From Streptomyces tendae (GTDB lineage Bacteria > Actinomycetota > Actinomycetes > Streptomycetales > Streptomycetaceae), in assembly GCF_014650435.1 (NCBI RefSeq), contig NZ_BMUY01000013.1, positions 124,001 through 188,000 of the forward strand: 64,000 nucleotides of DNA, given 5' to 3'. This document shows, in pieces, positions 1-7,522 of this stretch; position 1 is the stretch's first letter, and every line of letters begins with the position of its first letter. A model generated the notes under the pieces. It was not told where the DNA came from. It was given only the letters and a program-made list of their open reading frames with translations, and did no database searches. The position numbers were made by a program, and so were the translations under genes.

Positions 1-472
1 CGTAGGGCACGTGCACGTGCAGGGCGACCTGGGCCTGAGCGACGAAGGACTCCAGGATGTGCCGGGTCATCGTCACGTCGTACTCGCCGATCATCGGCGC
101 CATGTTCTCGGGCTCGGTGTGCACGAGGTAGGGGCGGCCGGAGAGGTCGACGGTGACCTGGGCGAGTGACTCGTCCAGCGGGACCGTGCAGTTGCCGAAG
201 CGGTAGATGCCCACCTTGTCGCCGAGGGCCTGCTTGAAGGCGGCGCCCAGCGCGAGGGCGGTGTCCTCGATGGTGTGGTGGGAGTCGATGTGCAGGTCGC
301 CGTCGGTCTTCACGGTCAGGTCGAACAGACCGTGCCGGCCGAGCTGGTCGAGCATGTGGTCGTAGAAGCCGACGCCGGTGGCGATGTCGGTCTTGCCGGT
401 GCCGTCGAGGTCGATCTCGACGAGGACCGAAGTCTCCTTGGTCGTGCGCTCCACGCGTCCCACGCGGCTCAT
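1..472 (-). CDS. hisB: Imidazoleglycerol-phosphate dehydratase, 3' end outside window
   Basis: Dehydrates imidazole glycerol phosphate to imidazole acetol phosphate in histidine synthesis. The first 157 codons are present; the family is about 197 aa, so roughly the last 40 residues lie beyond the left edge. The translation shows the metal-binding motif DSHHTIEDT and ends inside the conserved segment LHVHVPY. ATG at 472-470 overlaps the hisC stop (ATGA), so it is translationally coupled in a hisD-hisC-hisB operon. Recognition is firm; only the C-terminus cannot be checked. Confidence 0.96.
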   Translation of the reverse strand, partial: MSRVGRVERTTKETSVLVEIDLDGTGKTDIATGVGFYDHMLDQLGRHGLFDLTVKTDGDLHIDSHHTIEDTALALGAAFKQALGDKVGIYRFGNCTVPLDESLAQVTVDLSGRPYLVHTEPENMAPMIGEYDVTMTRHILESFVAQAQVALHVHVPY

Positions 473-1578
473 GTGTTCTGCTCCTTCTTGACTTCACGTA
501 CCGCGTCGAGGAACGCGTCGTTCTCCTCCGGGGTGCCGGCGGTGACCCGCAGCCATCCCGGCACGCCGTTGTCCCGGACCAGGACGCCCCGGTCGAGGAT
601 CTTCCGCCAGGTCGCGTGCGAGTCCGCGAACCGCCCGAACTGGACGAAGTTGGCGTCGGACTCCGTCACCTCGTAGCCGATGGCCCGCAGTTCGGCGACC
701 AGCCGGTCCCGCTCGGTCTTCAGCTGCTCGACGTACTTCAGCAGCGTGTCCGTGTGCTCCAGGGCGGCCAGCGCGGTCGCCTGGGTGACGGCCGAGAGGT
801 GGTACGGCAGCCGTACGAGCTGGACGGCGTCGACGACGGCCGGGTGCGCGGCGAGGTAGCCGAGGCGCAGGCCCGCCGCGCCGAACGCCTTCGACATGGT
901 GCGGGAGACGACCAGGTTCGGCCGGCCGTCCAGCAGCGGCAGCAGCGAGGCGCCGTGGCTGAACTCGATGTACGCCTCGTCGACCACGACCATGGAGGGC
1001 TTGGCGGCCTGTGCGGCCTCGTAGAGGGCGAGGACCGTCTCGGCCGGGACCGCGTTGCCCGTGGGGTTGTTGGGAGTCGTGACGAAGACGACGTCCGGGC
1101 GGTGCTCGGCGATCGCCTGCTCGGCCGCGGGCACGTCGATGGTGAAGTCCTCGTGGCGCGGCCCGGAGATCCAGCCGGTGCCGGTACCGCGCGCGATGAG
1201 GCCGTGCATCGAGTACGACGGCTCGAAGCCGATCGCGGTGCGGCCGGGCCCGCCGAAGGTCTGCAGCAGCTGTTGGATGACCTCGTTGGAGCCGTTGGCC
1301 GCCCAGACGTTGCTCACGTCCAGCGGATGTCCGGAGGTGTTGGTCAGGTACCGGGCCAGCTGGGTGCGCAGCTCGACCGCGTCCCGGTCCGGATAGCGGT
1401 TGAGGTCGCGGGCGGCCTCGCGGACCCGCTCGGCGATCCGCTCGACCAGCGCCTCGGGCAGCGGGTAGGGGTTCTCGTTGGTGTTCAGCCGTACCGGCAC
1501 GTCCAGCTGGGGCGCGCCGTAGGGGGACTTGCCGCGCAGCTCGTCCCGTACGGGGAGATCGTCGATGCCGAACGTCAC
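469..1578 (-). CDS. hisC: Histidinol-phosphate aminotransferase
   Basis: PLP-dependent class I/II aminotransferase of 369 aa converting imidazole acetol phosphate and glutamate to histidinol phosphate. Visible marks are the N-terminal substrate segment RLNTNENPYPLP, the cofactor segment TTPNNPTGN, VVDEAYIEF, and the Schiff-base lysine in SRTMSKAFG. I place the start at GTG 1578 because it overlaps the hisD stop as GTGA; the frame stays open much further upstream but there reads as antisense to hisD. The stop overlaps hisB by 4 nt. Middle gene of a tightly coupled his operon. Confidence 0.96.
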   Translation of the reverse strand: MTFGIDDLPVRDELRGKSPYGAPQLDVPVRLNTNENPYPLPEALVERIAERVREAARDLNRYPDRDAVELRTQLARYLTNTSGHPLDVSNVWAANGSNEVIQQLLQTFGGPGRTAIGFEPSYSMHGLIARGTGTGWISGPRHEDFTIDVPAAEQAIAEHRPDVVFVTTPNNPTGNAVPAETVLALYEAAQAAKPSMVVVDEAYIEFSHGASLLPLLDGRPNLVVSRTMSKAFGAAGLRLGYLAAHPAVVDAVQLVRLPYHLSAVTQATALAALEHTDTLLKYVEQLKTERDRLVAELRAIGYEVTESDANFVQFGRFADSHATWRKILDRGVLVRDNGVPGWLRVTAGTPEENDAFLDAVREVKKEQNT

Positions 1579-2900
1579 TTGCTCTCCGGGACCTTCCACT
1601 CGAACCTCGCCTTGATCGCCGCGCCGTGCGCGGGCAGGTCCTCCGCCTCGGCCAGCGTCACCACGTGCCGTGCGACCTCGGCGAGCGCGTCGCGCGTGTA
1701 GTCGACGATGTGGATGCCGCGCAGGAAGGACTGCACGGACAGGCCCGAGGAGTGGCAGGCGCAGCCGCCGGTGGGCAGGACGTGATTGGACCCGGCCGCG
1801 TAGTCGCCGAGCGAGACGGGTGCCCAGGGGCCGACGAAGATCGCACCGGCGTTCCTGACCCGGTCGGCGACGGCCGCGGCGTCGGCGGTCTGGATCTCCA
1901 GGTGCTCGGCGCCGTAGGCGTCCACGACCCGCAGGCCCTCGTCCAGGCCGTCGACGAGGACGATCGCGGACTGGCGGCCGGCCAGGGCCGGGCGGATCCG
2001 GTCCTCGATGTGCTTGGTGGCCTCGACCTGCGGCTGCAGCTCCTTCTCCACCGCGTCGGCCAGCTCCACGGAGTCGGTGACCAGGACGGCGGCGGCCAGC
2101 GGGTCGTGCTCGGCCTGGCTGATCAGGTCGGAGGCGACGTGCACGGGGTCGGCCGTCGAGTCCGCCAGGACGGCGATCTCGGTCGGTCCGGCCTCGGCGT
2201 CGATGCCGATCTTCCCGGTGAAGAAGCGCTTGGCGGCGGCGACCCAGATGTTGCCGGGGCCGGTGACCATGTTGGCGGGCGGGCAGGACTCGGTGCCGTA
2301 GGCGAACATCGCCACGGCGGTGGCGCCGCCCGCCGCGTACACCTCGTCGACGCCGAGCAGGGCGCAGGCGGCGAGGATCGTGGGGTGCGGGATGCCGCCG
2401 AACTCGGCCTGCGCGGGCGAGGCGAGCGCGATCGAGCCGACCCCGGCCTCCTGCGCGGGCACCACGTTCATGACCACCGACGACGGGTAGACCGACCGGC
2501 CGCCGGGCACGTAGAGCCCGACCCGCTCGACCGGGACCCACTTCTCGGTGACCGAGCCGCCGGGCACGACCTGGGTGGTGTGCGTGGTGCGGCGCTGCTC
2601 GCGGTGGACGAGGCGGGCGCGGCGGATGGACTCCTCCAGGGCCGCGCGCACCTCCGGGTCGAGACCCTCGAGCGCGCGGGTCAGCTCCTCGGCCGGAACG
2701 CGCACCCGCTCCAGCCGGACGCCGTCGAACTGCTCGGTGAAGTCGATCAGCGCCGCGTCCCCGCGATGATGCACGGCCTCGCAGATCGGACGCACCTTCT
2801 CCAGGGCGACCGAGACGTCGAAGTCGGCTCGGGGCAGCAGGTCGCGCAGGGCGGGGCCCTCGGGGAGGGCGTCGCCGCGCAGATCGATTCGGGAGATCAC
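1575..2900 (-). CDS. hisD: Histidinol dehydrogenase
   Basis: Zinc-dependent NAD enzyme of 441 aa carrying out the last two steps of histidine synthesis (histidinol to histidine). Typical segments include VPGGRSVYPSSVVMNVVPA, the run around FFTGKIGIDAEAGPTEI, and the late HS/H region near SNHVLPTGG. GTG at 2900 gives the usual family length; upstream in-frame codons read through a promoter-like region and are rejected. First gene of the his operon, divergent from the gene at 3100. The 199-bp divergent spacer contains a perfect palindrome at 2942-2958 that could be its operator. Confidence 0.96.
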   Translation of the reverse strand: MISRIDLRGDALPEGPALRDLLPRADFDVSVALEKVRPICEAVHHRGDAALIDFTEQFDGVRLERVRVPAEELTRALEGLDPEVRAALEESIRRARLVHREQRRTTHTTQVVPGGSVTEKWVPVERVGLYVPGGRSVYPSSVVMNVVPAQEAGVGSIALASPAQAEFGGIPHPTILAACALLGVDEVYAAGGATAVAMFAYGTESCPPANMVTGPGNIWVAAAKRFFTGKIGIDAEAGPTEIAVLADSTADPVHVASDLISQAEHDPLAAAVLVTDSVELADAVEKELQPQVEATKHIEDRIRPALAGRQSAIVLVDGLDEGLRVVDAYGAEHLEIQTADAAAVADRVRNAGAIFVGPWAPVSLGDYAAGSNHVLPTGGCACHSSGLSVQSFLRGIHIVDYTRDALAEVARHVVTLAEAEDLPAHGAAIKARFEWKVPESK

Positions 2901-2941
2901 GGAACCAATTCTCTCAGACCCGCGTCCGGCCCGGTCCGCGC

Positions 2942-2958
2942 GTATCAATGGCTGATAC
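2942..2958. promoter_or_regulatory. Perfect 6-bp inverted repeat upstream of hisD (candidate operator)
   Basis: GTATCA-N5-TGATAC sits 42-58 nt upstream of the hisD start in the divergent spacer. A perfect palindrome of low-GC hexamers stands out in this GC-rich context, and its position suits a repressor or activator site for the his promoter. No matching regulator is adjacent and I could not assign a factor. I could not find a convincing -35/-10 pair around it. Confidence 0.4.
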
Positions 2959-3099
2959 AGAACGCGACGGACCTCACGGCCCACGGTGAACTCGTGCGAT
3001 CCGTGCTCACTTTGAGTGTTCGACAGGTCACTCAGTGGGCATGAACGGTTGTACGAAGAGTGAGCGACCGGCGAGTAGGTGGGGAGGGAGTGAAGCACC

Positions 3100-4677
3100 G
3101 TGACCGAGGGGGCAGGCCATCGTGACGGAGAGCTGCCGGACGACCTGACCACCGCCGAGGCCGGCATGTGGCAGGCCTTCCGCAACGGCAGCGTGTACGA
3201 CCTGAGCAGCGGCGACCCGGCGGTGGACGACCCGCACGGCGGGCACCCGTGGGGGCCGGAGCGGACCGTGCGGGCCCGCGTCGTGTGCTGGCTGCTCCTC
3301 GACGGCCCGCCGGCGCTCGCGGGCCGGGTGTCCTCGCTGCAGCTGGTGGGCGTACAGATCAGCGACACGATGGACCTGGCGGGCGGCACGGTGGTGCCCT
3401 ATGTCGAGCTGCGGCGCTGCCGCTTCGAGCGGGAGGTGCTGCTGCCGGAGACCCGGTTCACGACGGTGCGGCTGGTGGACTGCGCGGTGCCGCGGCTGGA
3501 GGCGGCGCGGCTGCACACCGAGGGCGACCTGCACCTGCCGCGCTCCCGGTTCCCGGGCGGCATCCGGCTCACGGACGCGCAGATAGGCACCGACCTGCTG
3601 CTCAACCAGGCGATCGTGCACCGGGACCGCAGCGGGCGCTCCATCGCCGCGGACGGCATGACCGTCGGGCAGGACCTCCAGGCCGAGATGCTGGAGTCGC
3701 ACGGCGAGGTGAGTCTGCGCAGCGCCCAGGTCGGCGTGTCGCTCAGCCTGCGCGGCGCCCGGCTGCTGAACCCGTACACGCGGCACGCGCTGAACGCCCC
3801 GCAGCTGACGGTGGAGCGCACGCTGTACCTGACCCCGGCGGGCCTGGGCAGCCCGCTGCTGCGCGGCACCACCCCCGCCCAGGGCACCCGCATCCAGCGC
3901 TTCGAGTGCGAGGGCGGGGTGCGGCTCGACGACGGGCGGTTCGGCGACGCGCTGGACCTGGAGCACGCGCGGTTCACCTTCACCGACGACCAGGAGCTGT
4001 CGCTGCGCCGGGTGCAGACGCCCGAGCTGCGTTTCCTGGGCGAGCGTCCGGCGCGCGGGCGGGTGGTGCTGTCGGGGGCGCGGGTGGTCAACCTGATGGA
4101 CCGGGCGGACAGCTGGCCGGGCCCCGGCCGGCTGCACATGGGCGGCTTCGCCTACGAGAACCTGGTGCCGCGCGGGCCGTTCCCGCTGGCGAAGCGGCTG
4201 CGGTGGGTGGGCGCCGCGACCGCCGAGTACCACCCGGAGCCGTACGAGCGCCTCGCGGCGGTGCTGCGCGCCGGCGGCGAGGACGAGGACGCCCGCGAGG
4301 TGCTGCTCGCCAAGCACCGCAGGCGGCGCGAGAGCCTGCCCCTCGCCGCGAAGCTGGTGGGCTACGCGCAGGACTGGACGGTCGCCTACGGGTACCGGCC
4401 GGGTCGGGCAGCGGTGTGGATGGCGGTGCTGTGGGCGGCGGGCTCCCTCGCCTTCGCGCGTGCGGACCCGCCTCCGCTGAAGAGCGGCGAACACCCCGAC
4501 TGGAACCCGGCCCTCTTCGCCCTCGACCTCCTCCTCCCGGTGATCGACCTGGGCCAGGCCGGCTCCTGGCAGCTCCACGACGGCTGGCAGTGGCTGTCGA
4601 CGGCCCTGGTCCTGCTGGGCTGGGTCCTGGCGACCACGGTGGCAGCGGGCGCCACCCGCCTCCTCCGCCGAAACTGA
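3100..4677 (+). CDS. Beta-helix-like repeat protein with C-terminal membrane segments
   Basis: Protein of 525 aa. Residues about 70-340 are built of short repeats around buried small and hydrophobic residues (for example GDLHLPRSRF, GIRLTDAQIG, GEVSLRSAQVG), resembling pentapeptide or right-handed beta-helix proteins. Near the C-terminus are two hydrophobic helices (around WMAVLWAAGSLAFA and WLSTALVLLGWVLATTV), so the helix is probably tethered to the membrane. GTG 3100 is preceded by a good ribosome-binding site (GGGGAGGGAG, 9 nt upstream). No catalytic motif is visible, and the function is unknown. Old annotations of homologues as oxidoreductase are not supported by what I see. Confidence 0.8.
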   Translation: MTEGAGHRDGELPDDLTTAEAGMWQAFRNGSVYDLSSGDPAVDDPHGGHPWGPERTVRARVVCWLLLDGPPALAGRVSSLQLVGVQISDTMDLAGGTVVPYVELRRCRFEREVLLPETRFTTVRLVDCAVPRLEAARLHTEGDLHLPRSRFPGGIRLTDAQIGTDLLLNQAIVHRDRSGRSIAADGMTVGQDLQAEMLESHGEVSLRSAQVGVSLSLRGARLLNPYTRHALNAPQLTVERTLYLTPAGLGSPLLRGTTPAQGTRIQRFECEGGVRLDDGRFGDALDLEHARFTFTDDQELSLRRVQTPELRFLGERPARGRVVLSGARVVNLMDRADSWPGPGRLHMGGFAYENLVPRGPFPLAKRLRWVGAATAEYHPEPYERLAAVLRAGGEDEDAREVLLAKHRRRRESLPLAAKLVGYAQDWTVAYGYRPGRAAVWMAVLWAAGSLAFARADPPPLKSGEHPDWNPALFALDLLLPVIDLGQAGSWQLHDGWQWLSTALVLLGWVLATTVAAGATRLLRRN

Positions 4678-4686
4678 CCCCGCTGG

Positions 4687-4774
4687 GTCAGCCACGGCTT
4701 CCGCCGGGGTCAGCCACGGGTTCCGCCAGGATCAGCCACGGGTTTCGCCGGGGTCAGCCACGGCTCGTCTCCGC
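4687..4774 (+). repeat. 22-bp tandem repeat, four copies
   Basis: The unit GTCAGCCACGG(G/C)TTCCGCCGG recurs with starts at 4687, 4709, 4731 and 4753, an exact 22-bp period; copy 3 begins ATCA and copy 4 degenerates in its second half. It starts 10 nt after the stop codon at 4677. The first copy also overlaps the small palindrome TGACCC-CGCT-GGGTCA (4675-4690), which includes the stop codon. The remainder of the intergenic stretch up to about 5034 holds nothing else I recognise. Confidence 0.85.
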
Positions 4775-5034
4775 GGCACGACCACCCCCGGCCCGCCGTC
4801 TCCCGGCCGGAGCGCCCCGCCTCCACCCGGAAGCACCCCGCCGAAAGCCCGAGCCAAACACCCCACAAGTCCCCGGCGCCCACCCCGAAGATCCCCGGCG
4901 CGCCCCCTCAGCAGACGGGCGGCACCCGCACCGGGTGACGTGTGTCGGCGGTCGGTGCGGGTGAGGAGCCACGATTGGCCGAAGGCGGGGGCCGGCCGCA
5001 CAACCATCCCGAACCCTCGACCGTCGTACAGGCC

Positions 5035-6063
5035 ATGCTGCGCGCGTTCCTGCGGACCGCGGCTGCCCGGGCCCGCTCCCGGACACCCCGGCCCGCCCCA
5101 GACGACGACGTGCTCCTCGACGCCCCCGACGACCGCCTCGCCCCCGCCCTCGTCGCCGCGGCCCGGGGCGAGCACGGCCCCGCGGCCGGCCTTCTCGCCT
5201 GTACCCGCGAGAACGCCGAATGGGACCACCGCGACCGCTACGCCACCCGGCTCGCCGCCTTCGCCCGGTCCCGCTCCGAGTGGCTCGACACCTGGCGTGC
5301 CGCCGCCCCGGACGACCCCGACGCCCTGCTGGTGGCCGCCCGCCTGACGGTCCACCGTCACTGGGCCTCACCGGCCCGCGCCGAACTCCTGCGCCCGGTG
5401 CTCCCCGCCCTCGCCGCCGCCGCGGCGGCCGCCGGGCCCGCCGACCCGGTGCCGTGGCGTACCGCGCTGGACGCCGCGCTGGGTGCGCGGGCCGGACACG
5501 CCGAGTTCGAGCGCCTGTGGGAACAGGCGGTCCGCCGCAGCCCGCACCACTACGGCAGCCATGTCGCCGCCCTGGAGTACCTGGCCGCCGCCTCGCCCGA
5601 CGCCCACGGCGAGTGCCTGGACTTCGCGGAGACGGCCGCCCAGGACGCGCCCGGGGACGCGCTCGTGCGGGCCTTGCCGCTGCACGCGGCCCTCACCTGC
5701 CGGACGCCGGCCGCCGTACGCACCCACCGCCCCCGCCTGGACGCCGCCGCGGACCGCGCGATCACCCTCTCGGCGGCCCACCCGGCGGCCGACCCCTGGG
5801 CGGCGGAGCTGCGGAACCTGCTCGTCCACGTCCTCGTACGCCTGGAACGCCACCAGGACGCGGCGGAGCAGCTGCGGCTGACCGGCCCGTACGTCACGTC
5901 CTTCCCGTGGGACCGGGACACGGACGACCCGCTCGGCGGCTTCCTCCAGGTGCGCGCGGATGTCCGCGCACGCGTGGCGCAGGCGTCCGCCACGACCGGT
6001 ACGGCGGGTTCGGGACCGCCGCGATACGGGCACGGCGGACGCGTCCGTCCCGGCGACCATTAG
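5035..6063 (+). CDS. Hypothetical alpha-helical repeat protein
   Basis: Soluble, Ala-rich protein of about 342 aa with no signal peptide or membrane helix. Paired helices such as EFERLWEQAVRRSPHHYGS and VHVLVRLERHQDAAEQLRL suggest TPR-like helical repeats, a scaffold for protein contacts. I prefer ATG 5035 (MLRAFLRTAAARARS), where the regular sequence begins; GTG 4942 in the same frame would add 31 low-complexity residues, and neither has a clear ribosome-binding site. Its end abuts the LON-domain gene 11 bp downstream, whose -10-like element TAGGCT begins on this gene's TAG stop. Function unknown. Confidence 0.7.
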   Translation: MLRAFLRTAAARARSRTPRPAPDDDVLLDAPDDRLAPALVAAARGEHGPAAGLLACTRENAEWDHRDRYATRLAAFARSRSEWLDTWRAAAPDDPDALLVAARLTVHRHWASPARAELLRPVLPALAAAAAAAGPADPVPWRTALDAALGARAGHAEFERLWEQAVRRSPHHYGSHVAALEYLAAASPDAHGECLDFAETAAQDAPGDALVRALPLHAALTCRTPAAVRTHRPRLDAAADRAITLSAAHPAADPWAAELRNLLVHVLVRLERHQDAAEQLRLTGPYVTSFPWDRDTDDPLGGFLQVRADVRARVAQASATTGTAGSGPPRYGHGGRVRPGDH

Positions 6064-6074
6064 GCTTCTGCGTC

Positions 6075-6815
6075 GTGACCACCGTCCGGCTCCCCCTCTT
6101 CCCCCTGAACTCGGTCCTGTTCCCGGGTCTGGTGCTCCCCCTCAACATCTTCGAGGAGCGCTATCGCGCCATGATGCGCGAGTTGCTGAAGACTCCCGAG
6201 GACGAACCGCGCCGGTTCGCCGTCGTGGCGATCCGCGACGGCCACGAGGTGGCCCAGACCGCCCCCGGCCTGCCCGACCCGACGGCCACCGTCGAGCGCG
6301 GCCCGACGGCCGGGTTCGGGACCGACCCGCTCAAGGCGTTCCACAAGGTGGGCTGCGTGGCGGACGCGGCGACCGTCCGCGAGCGGGCCGACGGCACCTT
6401 CGAGGTGCTGGCGACCGGCACCACCCGGATGCGGCTGCTCTCGGTGGAGGCTTCGGGTCCGTTCCTGACGGCCGAGCTGGAGCCGCTGCCGGAGGAGGCG
6501 GGCGACGAGGCGGGCGCCCTGGCGGAGGGCGTGCTGCGGTCCTTCCGGCAGTACCAGAAGCGGCTGGCGGGGGCCCGCGAACGGTCGCTGGCGACCGGCG
6601 CCGAGCTGCCGGACGAACCGGGTGTGGTCTCCTACCTGGTCGCCGCCGCGATGATGCTGGACACGCCGACGAAGCAGCGCCTGCTCCAGGCCCCGGACAC
6701 CGCCTCGCGGCTGCGGGACGAGCTGAAACTCCTTCGCTCGGAGACCGCCATCATCCGTACGCTGCCGTCCCTGCCCGCGCAGGAACTGACGCGCGGCCCG
6801 ACGAGTCTCAACTGA
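6075..6815 (+). CDS. LON substrate-binding (PUA-like) domain protein
   Basis: Stand-alone homologue of the N-terminal substrate-recognition domain of Lon protease, 246 aa, with no ATPase or protease domain. The family opening RLPLFPLNSVLFPG is followed by LPLNIFEERYRAMM, the usual beta-rich half and a helical tail. Role unproven; it may bind unfolded protein. GTG 6075 gives the clean family start. There is no Shine-Dalgarno, and the hexamer TAGGCT at 6061-6066 lies 8 nt before the start, so the transcript may be leaderless. It is followed 13 bp later by the deacylase gene and is probably cotranscribed with it. Confidence 0.85.
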   Translation: MTTVRLPLFPLNSVLFPGLVLPLNIFEERYRAMMRELLKTPEDEPRRFAVVAIRDGHEVAQTAPGLPDPTATVERGPTAGFGTDPLKAFHKVGCVADAATVRERADGTFEVLATGTTRMRLLSVEASGPFLTAELEPLPEEAGDEAGALAEGVLRSFRQYQKRLAGARERSLATGAELPDEPGVVSYLVAAAMMLDTPTKQRLLQAPDTASRLRDELKLLRSETAIIRTLPSLPAQELTRGPTSLN

Positions 6816-6828
6816 GGTACTGGCCCGC

Positions 6829-7347
6829 ATGGCGAAGAAGCCGAACAAGCCCGGCAGGGCGAAGAAGCAGCAGTCGGGCGGCACGCCCGCGACGGTGGCG
6901 CTCACGGCGGCCGGGGTGACGTACACGGTCCACGCCTACGAGCACGACCCGGCGCACCCGTCCTACGGCGAGGAGGCGGCCGAGGCGATGGGCGTCTCGC
7001 CGGAGCGGGTGTTCAAGACGCTGGTGGCGGACGTCGACGGCGCCCTGACGGTCGCGGTGGTGCCGGTGGCGGGCCAGCTGGACCTCAAGGCGCTGGCGGC
7101 CGCGGTGGGCGGCAAGCGCGCGGCGATGGCCGACCCGTCGCTCGCCGAGCGCACCACGGGCTATGTGCGCGGCGGCATCTCCCCGCTGGGCCAGCGCAAG
7201 CGACTGGCGACGGTCCTGGACGCGTCGGCCGCGGAACACGCCACGATCTGTGTCTCGGCGGGCCGCCGCGGCCTGGAGGTCGAGCTGGCCCCCGGCGACC
7301 TGGCCGGGCTCACGGACGCGGTGCTGGCCCCGATCGGGCGCGCCTGA
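6829..7347 (+). CDS. ybaK: YbaK-type aminoacyl-tRNA (Cys-tRNA(Pro)) deacylase
   Basis: Protein of 172 aa of the YbaK/EbsC fold, which hydrolyses mischarged tRNA (usually Cys-tRNA-Pro) in trans. It starts with a Lys-rich tail (AKKPNKPGRAKKQQ), then the core with VFKTLVADVDG, the invariant GGISPLGQRK segment and a C-terminal ICVSAGRRGLEVELAP. ATG 6829 follows TGAGG 10 nt upstream. It lies directly after the LON-domain gene and is probably in the same transcript. The last codons and stop fall inside a 24-bp sequence that is repeated 39 bp downstream. Confidence 0.9.
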   Translation: MAKKPNKPGRAKKQQSGGTPATVALTAAGVTYTVHAYEHDPAHPSYGEEAAEAMGVSPERVFKTLVADVDGALTVAVVPVAGQLDLKALAAAVGGKRAAMADPSLAERTTGYVRGGISPLGQRKRLATVLDASAAEHATICVSAGRRGLEVELAPGDLAGLTDAVLAPIGRA

Positions 7348-7392
7348 CCCCGGGACCCGGTGCCGGCGCCGATCGGGCGCGCCCGACCCCGG
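7330..7392 (+). repeat. 24-bp direct repeat spanning the deacylase stop codon
   Basis: CCGATCGGGCGCGCC(T/C)GACCCC plus GG occurs at 7330-7353 and again at 7369-7392 with one mismatch. In copy 1 the variable base makes the TGA stop of the upstream gene; in copy 2 it reads CGA. This looks like a recent local duplication in the intergenic spacer. Confidence 0.8.
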
Positions 7393-7410
7393 CCGGAGGT
7401 GCGCGCCCTC

Positions 7411-7439
7411 TCGACGGACGTCCCGTTGTCGGCTAATCA
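7411..7439 (+). promoter_or_regulatory. Candidate promoter for the bL37-like gene (leaderless)
   Basis: TCGACG (7411-7416), 17-bp spacer, TAATCA (7434-7439). The -35 matches TTGACN except for one position, and the -10 ends 8 nt before the ATG at 7448, so transcription should begin at or next to the start codon. Confidence 0.5.
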
Positions 7440-7447
7440 GACAGGAC

Positions 7448-7522
7448 ATGTCGAAGCGAACGCGCAAGCGCCGGTGGCGCACCAGGAAGGGCCGGGCGAA
7501 CCACGGCCGCCGCCCGGCCTAG
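7448..7522 (+). CDS. 24-residue basic protein resembling ribosomal protein bL37
   Basis: A 24-codon frame, MSKRTRKRRW followed by RTRKGRANHGRRPA, with 12 Lys/Arg and one His. From memory, mycobacterial bL37, a tiny large-subunit protein seen in actinobacterial ribosome structures, has the same layout: a K/R-rich start and an ANHGKRP ending. That match in length, charge and C-terminal ANHGRRP motif is my evidence. No Shine-Dalgarno is present, but a promoter-like element sits at leaderless distance (7411-7439). Its TAG stop overlaps that of the converging gene in one CTAG. It could be a bL37 paralogue or the main copy; the assignment rests on motif recall only. Confidence 0.65.
   Translation: MSKRTRKRRWRTRKGRANHGRRPA

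Noticed and set aside
1626..3044. Long plus-strand frame across hisD
   Set aside because: Shadow of hisD and of its promoter; no ribosome-binding site and no recognisable domain.
4687..4774. CRISPR-like array
   Set aside because: The 22-bp units are contiguous without unique spacers, and no cas genes are near.
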